Positions 33,301 to 41,627 of a DNA stretch of 64,000 nucleotides are shown here, one piece after another. The translations under genes and the position numbers were made by a program. This stretch comes from Tsuneonella rigui. GTDB taxonomy: Bacteria > Pseudomonadota > Alphaproteobacteria > Sphingomonadales > Sphingomonadaceae. The stretch's first letter is position 1. Every line of letters starts with the position of its first letter. Where the stretch lies: positions 229,501 through 293,500 of the forward strand of contig NZ_RSEL01000028.1 of assembly GCF_003958625.1 (NCBI RefSeq). The letters run 5' to 3'. The notes under the pieces were generated by a model. That model searched no databases and had not been told where the DNA came from. It worked only from the letters and a program-made list of their open reading frames with translations.

Positions 33301-34155
33301 TCACCAGTAGAAGAACACGCTGACGACGTGCGCGGTCAGCGCGCCGAGCAGGGCGACGGTGGCCGGGATGTGCACGTAAAGCCACACGTCGAGCAGCGCG
33401 CGGAGCTGCATCTGACGGCGGATTTGTGCGAGCTGCGCGGCGCGCTTATGAAGCAATCCTGCCACGCGCTGCTCGTGGGCGTCGAGTTCGTGATCGCGAG
33501 CGAAATCCTTGAGCGCGCGGGCGGTCCGGCAACCGGGGTACGAATTGGTCAGGCGCGCCAACACCCCCGCGCGGAACGGGTCCTGTTCGAGCGCGGCGAT
33601 CACCCGGTCCGATTCTTCGCGCGCGAGCGGCTGGGCGGCCGCATCGAGCTGGCGGTCGAGCGCGGCGAGGCTCTCGACCATCTGCCGCTTTGACATCTCG
33701 CCGCGGTTGTTGCTGAGCTTCTCGGGCAGCTTGGCATAGACGGTGATGCCGTAGAGGCCCGAGGCGATCACCAGCATCATCAGTGCGTAGGCGAGCGTGT
33801 GGATGTTCCACCCGAGCTGAAACCCGGTGTGGAGCGTCGCGATCACCACCAGCGACAACCCGAGATAGACGTGCGCGCTGGTCCACGCCTTGAGCGACCA
33901 GCGCCCCTCGGTCATCGCCCGCTTGCGCACGCCCAGCAGCGACAACCAGACGATCAGCAGCAGCGCGATGGTGCCAAGCGTGTAGCCGTACCACGACCCG
34001 CCATTGGGCCGCGGCTTTACGTCGGCGTAGGCGTAGCCCACCCCGGCAGCGATGCAGAGCAGGACCGCGATCCACAGCCAGCGGAAGCGCTTGTGGACGA
34101 GGAAACTCTCGTGGTCGGTCGGCCGCCCGGCCTTTTCCGGGGCGAGGGTCGCCAT
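33301..34155 (-). CDS. Minimal dihaem cytochrome b-like membrane protein
   Basis: A 284-residue protein with about five helices: near 25-44, 57-76, 94-113, 118-139 and 255-283. Two H-x13-H pairs are exact: His95/His109 in helix 3 (AHVYLGLSLVVIATLHTG) and His262/His276 in helix 5 (VHIPATVALLGALTAHVV). Two such pairs on two helices are the bis-His haem ligand pattern of bc1/b6f-type cytochrome b. A charged, helical loop of about 110 residues (142-252) separates helices 4 and 5. I know no named family. It overlaps the upstream reductase stop (TGATG) and precedes the decahaem cytochrome, so a membrane electron bridge is the natural reading. It carries no quinone-site PEWY motif. Confidence 0.8.
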   Translation of the reverse strand: MATLAPEKAGRPTDHESFLVHKRFRWLWIAVLLCIAAGVGYAYADVKPRPNGGSWYGYTLGTIALLLIVWLSLLGVRKRAMTEGRWSLKAWTSAHVYLGLSLVVIATLHTGFQLGWNIHTLAYALMMLVIASGLYGITVYAKLPEKLSNNRGEMSKRQMVESLAALDRQLDAAAQPLAREESDRVIAALEQDPFRAGVLARLTNSYPGCRTARALKDFARDHELDAHEQRVAGLLHKRAAQLAQIRRQMQLRALLDVWLYVHIPATVALLGALTAHVVSVFFYW

Positions 34156-36671
34156 CAGCCCACCTTGCCGATCTGCGCGACCGAAAGGAATTTCTCAGGG
34201 CCCACACGGATCGCCGCGCCGGTAGGGCAGGCACGGACGCACGCGGGACCGCCCTCGATGCCGGAGCACATGTCGCACTTGATCGCGACCTTGGGCACTT
34301 CCTTGCCAGAGGCCTCGGCCTTCTTCTTGCGCCACGAATAGCTCGCCTCGCCCGGGCCGGGGCCGAGCCCCAAGAACATCCACGACAGGAGGCCCGGCTT
34401 CTTGGGCGGCTTGGCGTCCATCCGGATGACGCCGTAGGGACAGTTGCGCTGGCAGTTGCCGCAGCCGATGCAGGTCTCGTCGATGAACACCTCGCCGTCG
34501 GGACCGCGCTTGATCGCGTTGGGCGGACAGTCGGCCATGCAGTGCGGGTGTTCGCAGTGGCGGCACGAGGTGGGAACGTGGAGGTGCGCGTAGGTGCGCC
34601 CCGCCTCGCGGTCGAGGCGGCTCAGCCCGTCGTGGCTGTCGGCGCAGGCCTTCTCGCAGTTGTCGCAGCCGACGCACAGCGTCTCGTCGATCAGCAGCAC
34701 GTCGGTCGCTTCGCCGATGCCGTTGTCGACCAGGAACTGCGCGGTCTGCGAGTGATAGTCGGCGGCGTCGCCGAAGCTCTCCTTGCGTTCCTCGACGAAG
34801 GCGTTGAGCTTGCGCCGCGCGGCCATGTCCGTGAGCGCCTTCTCGCGCAGCGCCGGCTTGCGTTCGAGCAGCCGGTTGAACGCGTCGCCCGGGAAGCGGA
34901 CCACCTGGCTCTTGATGGCGGACTTGACGGTGGCGGTGCGCTTCGACCCGTCGATCACCGCCATTTCGCCGAAGTACGAACCGGCGGGAAGGTAATTGAG
35001 GAACACCGGGTGGCCGCCGATGCTCTTCTCGACCACCACCGAACCGCGGCGGATCACGAACACATCCTTGTCGTCGGCGCCTTCCTCGATGATCACTTCG
35101 CCGGCGCGCTTGTCCTCGACCACCGCCGCCTCGACGATCTCTTCCAGGTCCTCGCTGGTGAGGCCCGAGCCAAACATCTGCAGCAGCTGCCGCTCGATCG
35201 AGATGCGGTTGACCGCGCGCGCCGCGCTCGGCGCGGTGGCGAGCAGCTTGAGCGCGGCGTTGCGCGAGAATTCGAGCGCGATGGTCGGCTCGGCCGCGCG
35301 GATGGTCGCGCCGCGGCGGCGGCCCGAGATGAGGCCGACCTCACCGAAGATCAGCCCCTCGCCGATCGGCACGGTGACCGACGGATCCTTCGGGTTCACC
35401 TCGACCGCTACCGATCCCTGCGCGATGGCGAACATCGACGAACCGGGATCGTTGCGAGTAAAGATCACCTCGCCCGCCTTGAAATAGCGCGCGTCCGAAT
35501 CGAGCATCAACTCGCGCAGCTGGAGCGTCGACAGCTCCTGCAGGATCACCACGTTGCGGCCGAACAGGGCGAGCCATTCGTCGACCGACTGCTTGCCGGG
35601 CAGATCGGCAAATTTCTCTTCGAGGATCGGCTCGTCGGCGGGCTTCAGGCTCGTGTTCCCGGCGAGGAACTCGATCACGTCGTGCCCCTGGTTCATGCAG
35701 TGCTTGATCAGGGGGTACCCGGCGAGCGCGCCGATCACGTAGATGCCGGGAACGGTCGATTCGAACGTTGGGGTCAGGCGGGGATAGGCGACGCGGTCGG
35801 CGCTGGTGAAGGCGATGCCGGTGCCCGCCTTGATCGCGCGCTTGCCCTCGCGCTCCTCGAATTCGGCGCAAGCTGCTTCGACGAAGGCGCGCGGCGGCGC
35901 GGAGCCCATGCGGGCAATCACTCGGTCGCACGGCGCGCGCACTTCGCCGTCGCGGGTGTCGAACACGATCTCGCCCTGGTTGATCGCCGAGGCGGTGGTC
36001 TCGAGCATGACCGTGATCCGGCCCTCGCCCTCCATCGCCAGCAGCGCCTGGACGTTGGCGGCCTTCGCCGTCGCGAAGTCGCGGCTGCGGTTGACGATGG
36101 TGACCTTGTTGCCCTGCTGCGGGTCGGCCGCGAGACCCATCGCGTTCTCGATCCCCGCGTCGCCCGCACCGATCACCACGATATGCTCGTCGACGTACTC
36201 GCCGGGATCGTCGAGCTGGTACTGCACCACCGCGCCCTCACCGACAGGGCAGCGGACGAGGTTGGGGTTACCCTGCGTGCCGATCGCCATGACCACCGCC
36301 TTGGCGCGGACGGTCCGGCCGTTCTTGAGCGTGAGCTTGAAGTCGCCCGCCGCACCCTCGATCGCGGTGACCTCGGCATTCAGCATGACGTTGGCCTGCG
36401 CCTCGCCGAGCTGGCGATTCCAGGTGTCGAGGATCGCCTCGCGCTTGCCGGCATCGAAATCGAGATCGGCGCGCAGCACGAGATGCGACGGCGTCGCCAT
36501 CACGTGCTTGCCCTTCTGATACTTGTAGATCGTATCCGAGAGGTGGTCGGTCTTCTCGAGCAGGACGTGGCTCATGCCCTTCGCCGCGGCATGCGCGGCG
36601 GCGCTGAGCCCGGCGGGGCCGGACCCTACGATAGCCACATCGACAATGCCGTCCGTCCCGGCCACACCCAC
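34155..36671 (-). CDS. FAD/NAD(P) reductase fused to two cNMP-binding domains and a four-cluster ferredoxin
   Basis: An 838-residue cytoplasmic protein. Residues 1-340 form a pyridine-nucleotide-disulphide-reductase-like flavoprotein, with FAD motif GSGPAG (16-21) and NAD(P) motif GAGDAG (168-173), but no CxxC disulphide is seen. Residues about 368-480 and 495-605 are cyclic-nucleotide-binding domains. Their phosphate cassettes are FGEVGLISGRRRGAT and FGEMAVIDGSKRTAT, with the Glu and Arg needed for cAMP. Residues 655-838 hold sixteen Cys in four groups (CVGCDNCEKAC, CRHCEHPHCMADC, CIGCGNCQRNC, CDMCSGIEGGPACVRAC), a HycB/DmsB-like set of four [4Fe-4S] clusters. The start is GTG 36671; GTG 36665 is better spaced from GAGGGG. 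It is first in the operon feeding the cytochrome b and decahaem genes. Confidence 0.9.
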   Translation of the reverse strand: MGVAGTDGIVDVAIVGSGPAGLSAAAHAAAKGMSHVLLEKTDHLSDTIYKYQKGKHVMATPSHLVLRADLDFDAGKREAILDTWNRQLGEAQANVMLNAEVTAIEGAAGDFKLTLKNGRTVRAKAVVMAIGTQGNPNLVRCPVGEGAVVQYQLDDPGEYVDEHIVVIGAGDAGIENAMGLAADPQQGNKVTIVNRSRDFATAKAANVQALLAMEGEGRITVMLETTASAINQGEIVFDTRDGEVRAPCDRVIARMGSAPPRAFVEAACAEFEEREGKRAIKAGTGIAFTSADRVAYPRLTPTFESTVPGIYVIGALAGYPLIKHCMNQGHDVIEFLAGNTSLKPADEPILEEKFADLPGKQSVDEWLALFGRNVVILQELSTLQLRELMLDSDARYFKAGEVIFTRNDPGSSMFAIAQGSVAVEVNPKDPSVTVPIGEGLIFGEVGLISGRRRGATIRAAEPTIALEFSRNAALKLLATAPSAARAVNRISIERQLLQMFGSGLTSEDLEEIVEAAVVEDKRAGEVIIEEGADDKDVFVIRRGSVVVEKSIGGHPVFLNYLPAGSYFGEMAVIDGSKRTATVKSAIKSQVVRFPGDAFNRLLERKPALREKALTDMAARRKLNAFVEERKESFGDAADYHSQTAQFLVDNGIGEATDVLLIDETLCVGCDNCEKACADSHDGLSRLDREAGRTYAHLHVPTSCRHCEHPHCMADCPPNAIKRGPDGEVFIDETCIGCGNCQRNCPYGVIRMDAKPPKKPGLLSWMFLGLGPGPGEASYSWRKKKAEASGKEVPKVAIKCDMCSGIEGGPACVRACPTGAAIRVGPEKFLSVAQIGKVG

Positions 36672-36772
36672 CCCCTCAGGTCTGTCCGCATCTTAAGCAG
36701 GCGAGCGCAGATATCCAGCGGGTTTGCCGCGAATCCGGTGCGCTGCTAGTTCGGCCGCGACAATCGAGGGGA

Positions 36773-37672
36773 ATGGGTGTGGCAAAGCCGGTCGGCAAGG
36801 GTGCAATAGTGGCGCTGGCGGCGGTCGCGCTGGCGGTCGGCACGATCGGCTGGCGGCTGGTGTACGACCCCACGCCGCCGGCTCCCGCCGCAGCGGGTAC
36901 GGGCGATGCGCTCTCGGCGCTGGAGGCGGATGCCAAGGCCAATCCGGGCGACTCGGCGGGCTGGCAGCGGCTCGGCTTTGCCTATTTCGATGCTGGACGT
37001 TTCGTCGATGCTGCGTCGGCCTACCAGAAGGCCGCAGACGCGTCTCCGCGCAATGCCGTGCTATGGTCCAGCCTGGGCGAAGCGCTCGTGATGGCGAGCG
37101 AGGACAACCCGATGCCGCCCCGCGCTCTGGCTGCGTTCAAGAAGGCCGCCGGCCTCGATCCCAAGGATGCGCGGGCGCGCTACTTCCTCGCGGTGAACCG
37201 CGACATCGGCGGCGATCACAAGGGTGCGATCGACGATTGGCTCGCGCTGCTTGCCGAGACGCCGCCGGGGGCGCCGTGGGAGGCCGATCTCAAGCGGACG
37301 ATCGAGCAGGTCGGCAAGATCAACGACATCGACGTGACCGCGCGCATCGCCGCCGCGACCGGCCGGCAGCCCAAGCCCGCGCATCCGGCGTTCGATGCGA
37401 TTCCCGGTCCGTCGCAGGAACAGATCGCTGCTGCCGGGAGCATCCCGCCGGGCGAGCAGCGCGCGATGGCGGAGGGTATGGTCGCCAACCTCGAAGCCAA
37501 GCTGAAGGCCGATCCGGCGAACGTCGATGGCTGGATCATGCTGATGCGCAGCCGCAAGACACTTGGCCAGGATGCGGCGGCGAGCAAGGCGTTCAACGAT
37601 GCGGTCTCGGCCAATCCGGGGCGCAGGGCAGCACTGGAGCAGGCCGCGAGCCAGCTGGGCGTGCGGCGCTAA
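36773..37672 (+). CDS. TPR protein resembling cytochrome c biogenesis CcmI/CycH
   Basis: A 299-residue membrane-anchored periplasmic protein. One N-terminal helix (about 10-30, GAIVALAAVALAVGTIGWRL) is followed by TPR units: AGWQRLGFAYFDAGRFVDAASAYQKAA, then VLWSSLGEALVMAS, then LDPKDARARYFLA. A C-terminal module has GMVANLEAKLKADPANVDGWIMLMRSRKTLGQ. This tail and layout match the periplasmic part of CcmI/CycH, which presents apocytochrome c to the haem ligation complex. The two-helix CcmI N-terminus is absent, so it may be a specialised variant. It diverges from the reductase/cytochrome operon, with 101 bases between. A dedicated helper for the many multihaem cytochromes nearby is plausible but unproven. 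Confidence 0.75.
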   Translation: MGVAKPVGKGAIVALAAVALAVGTIGWRLVYDPTPPAPAAAGTGDALSALEADAKANPGDSAGWQRLGFAYFDAGRFVDAASAYQKAADASPRNAVLWSSLGEALVMASEDNPMPPRALAAFKKAAGLDPKDARARYFLAVNRDIGGDHKGAIDDWLALLAETPPGAPWEADLKRTIEQVGKINDIDVTARIAAATGRQPKPAHPAFDAIPGPSQEQIAAAGSIPPGEQRAMAEGMVANLEAKLKADPANVDGWIMLMRSRKTLGQDAAASKAFNDAVSANPGRRAALEQAASQLGVRR

Positions 37673-37683
37673 GTCTCACCTTC

Positions 37684-37783
37684 AACCTCGTCGCCCCGGA
37701 CCTGATCCGGGGCGGCGCTGCCTTCTCGCAGACGTCGCAAAGGCAAGCACTGGCCCGGATCAAGTCCGGGCCGACGTCGAGGT
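37684..37783. repeat. Intergenic palindromic repeat pair (CCCGGA-N5-TCCGGG type)
   Basis: Two hairpins sit between convergent genes. GCCCCGGA (37693-37700) pairs with TCCGGGGC (37706-37713) across a 5-base loop. GGCCCGGA (37752-37759) pairs with TCCGGGCC (37765-37772), also across five bases. The outer flanks (ACCTCGTCG and CGACGTCGAGGT) are roughly inverted too, so the whole block can fold as one unit. Such 'CCTGATCCGGGG' elements are familiar in alphaproteobacterial intergenic DNA. Bidirectional termination is likely. Confidence 0.75.
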
Positions 37784-37784
37784 G

Positions 37785-39737
<1,953 letters not shown>

Positions 39738-39807
39738 CGAGTGCGCCGTCCTTTCGTCACCGTGGAATGTAGGCGCAGGAGGGTGAATGGCAAGCTAACC
39801 GCGAGGC

Positions 39808-40773
39808 TCAAGCGACGAGGCGGTCGATCAGCCAGTACGAAGCGGTGATGCCAATCCCGTACGCGGCAATGCGCATGGCCGGCGCGAAGGCTGGCCGCGC
39901 CAGTCGCTGCATGAGCGCAAGGACCGCAAGGACGGTGACGACCACCGCCAATTGCCCTGCCTCCACGCCCAAGTTGAACGCGAGCAGGGCGGCCGGAACC
40001 TCGCCCTCGGGTAAGCCGATCTCCTTGAGCGCACCGGCAAACCCGAACCCGTGGACGAGCCCGAAGGCGAACGCGATCGCCCACGGATAGCGCAGAGTCA
40101 CACTCGGCCCGTCTCGCAGCAGTTCGGCTGCGAGAAATACGATCGACAGCGCGATCAGCGCCTCGACCGGCTGCTGCGGCAGGCCGACCATGCCGAGCGT
40201 CACTCCTGCCAGCGTCAGCGAATGCGCGAAGGTGAACGCCGTCACCGCCTTCGCGACTGCCCACCCGCGCCGCACCAGCAGCACCAGCGCGATCACGAAC
40301 AGCAGGTGGTCCCACCCGGCGAGGATGTGCGTGACCCCAAGCACGCCGTAGGTGCGCCAGATCTGAAGCGCCGAAGGCTTCGCGGCCATTACAGTCGAAG
40401 GCGCTTCCGGGGTCAGCCGGAAGCTCTGCACCTTACCGGCCAGCGGCGCGATCCGCAGCAGCACGTCTCCGCCGCCGAGGATTTCGCGGTACCCCAGCCG
40501 GCTGCCGGCTAGCGGGCCGACGCAGGTCAGGTTCGCGCTGCCGACCAGGGCGAGCGGCGCGACACGCTTGTGCGGGCCGTCCGCAATCCGGCAGTTGGCC
40601 GGGATCAGCGGCACCACCAGTTGCGGCTCGCCGGGCGTCGTCAGAGGCTGCTTCCACCCGAGCGACCAGTGCGCGGTGTCGCGCTGGCGCAGCTCGATGT
40701 AGCCGGGCCGCAGTTCGTCTGCCGATACCGCCGCCGCGCACAGCAGCAGCACCAGCGCGGCGAGGAATCTCAC
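39808..40773 (-). CDS. HupE/UreJ family membrane protein with exported N-terminal domain
   Basis: A 321-residue protein. The GTG start at 40773 overlaps the upstream stop (GTGA) and opens a signal peptide (VRFLAALVLLLCAAAVSA). Residues about 20-130 form a small periplasmic beta domain (PGYIELRQRD, GYREILGGGDVLLRI). The rest has about six helices, including GVTHILAGWDHLLFVIALVLLV, AFTFAHSLTLAGVTLGMVGL and FAFGLVHGFGFAGALKEIGL. The conserved His/Asp residues in helices 1-4 match HupE/UreJ-2 proteins, some of which are proposed nickel or cobalt permeases. There is no hydrogenase or urease gene nearby, so a metal role is uncertain. It is the last gene of a DUF3604/isomerase/HupE trio. Confidence 0.85.
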   Translation of the reverse strand: MRFLAALVLLLCAAAVSADELRPGYIELRQRDTAHWSLGWKQPLTTPGEPQLVVPLIPANCRIADGPHKRVAPLALVGSANLTCVGPLAGSRLGYREILGGGDVLLRIAPLAGKVQSFRLTPEAPSTVMAAKPSALQIWRTYGVLGVTHILAGWDHLLFVIALVLLVRRGWAVAKAVTAFTFAHSLTLAGVTLGMVGLPQQPVEALIALSIVFLAAELLRDGPSVTLRYPWAIAFAFGLVHGFGFAGALKEIGLPEGEVPAALLAFNLGVEAGQLAVVVTVLAVLALMQRLARPAFAPAMRIAAYGIGITASYWLIDRLVA

Positions 40774-41627
40774 TTGGCGATCCGCACCGTGTAGGATGCG
40801 CGGAGCGTGCGGTAGGCGGCGTCCTGCCGCGCGCGCCCCGTCTCGGCGCGCCAGTCGTCCTCCACCCGCGCGCGGATCGCGGACAGCGGCGGGAGCACGC
40901 CAGGCTGCTTCGCGGTCAGCCGGACGAGGTGCCAGCCGAGCGCGCTTTCGATCGGGCCATGCCACGCCTTGGCGGGTTCGAGTCCTTCGAGGGCGGCGGC
41001 GAAGTCCGGCCCCATCTCATCGCTCACCGTCTTGCGGCTGGCGGCGTCGAAGTGCGCGGGCAGCGAGATCGCATCGCCAACCTTGGTCCAGTCGGCCCCG
41101 CCCTCGAGCAGGGTCCTGGCCACCACCGCACGGCCTCGCGAAGTGAAGTAGAGCTGGTCGAAGGTCAGCTGCATGTCCTGCGCGAAGCGGTCGGGATGGT
41201 CGCGCAGCCACTTCGCCAGGGTCGCATTGTCGGGCTTTTCGGCGTCCGCCGCGCTGGCGGCGATCACGTCCATCTTCTGCGCGAGGCGCTTGCGCACCAC
41301 CGCGTCGCCTTCCTCCAACCCGAGCCGCAGTGCCTCGCGGTAGAGCACTTCCTCGCGCACCCAGCGCTGGATCAGCGCGTCGAGCTCGGCCTGCGTCGGC
41401 GGACGGCCCATGACTTCGGCGAAGTTGACCGACAGCCGCGCCTGGTCCTCGCGGCTGAGGTCGATCACCCGGCTCGCCGGATCGTCGGGCTGTACCCGCC
41501 ACGACAGGACCGCGAAGATCGCGAGGCCCGCGACCAGGAAATGAACCAGCGGCTCGCGCACGAGCCTCCGAAAGACGCCTCTCGGGCGCGATGGGCTTGC
41601 GGTCACGTCTTGTGCGGAATCAGCCAT
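40770..41627 (-). CDS. Membrane-anchored parvulin-type peptidyl-prolyl isomerase
   Basis: A 285-residue protein. ATG 41627 overlaps the DUF3604 gene end by 25 bases. A cytoplasmic N-terminus (about 30 residues) is followed by one helix (FLVAGLAIFAVLSW). A SurA/PpiD-like helical chaperone part follows (residues 60-130, with LIQRWVREEVLYREALRLGLEEGDAVVRKRL). The final region (about 145-260) has the parvulin-like pattern FDQLYFTS, IESALGWHLVRLT and VEDDWRAE. Catalytic activity cannot be judged from sequence alone, since the parvulin active-site His/Cys pattern is not obvious. It probably folds or escorts the DUF3604 or HupE-like partner in the periplasm. Confidence 0.82.
   Translation of the reverse strand: MADSAQDVTASPSRPRGVFRRLVREPLVHFLVAGLAIFAVLSWRVQPDDPASRVIDLSREDQARLSVNFAEVMGRPPTQAELDALIQRWVREEVLYREALRLGLEEGDAVVRKRLAQKMDVIAASAADAEKPDNATLAKWLRDHPDRFAQDMQLTFDQLYFTSRGRAVVARTLLEGGADWTKVGDAISLPAHFDAASRKTVSDEMGPDFAAALEGLEPAKAWHGPIESALGWHLVRLTAKQPGVLPPLSAIRARVEDDWRAETGRARQDAAYRTLRASYTVRIAK

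Noticed and set aside
34542-36749. A 735-residue open frame opposite the FAD/cNMP/ferredoxin gene
   Set aside because: Antisense shadow; rich in His, Arg and Asp with no motif, while the opposite frame carries exact FAD, cNMP and [4Fe-4S] motifs.
39808-40773. Hydrogenase or urease accessory gene (HupE/UreJ name)
   Set aside because: No hydrogenase or urease structural genes occur in the window, and the domain is used in other contexts.
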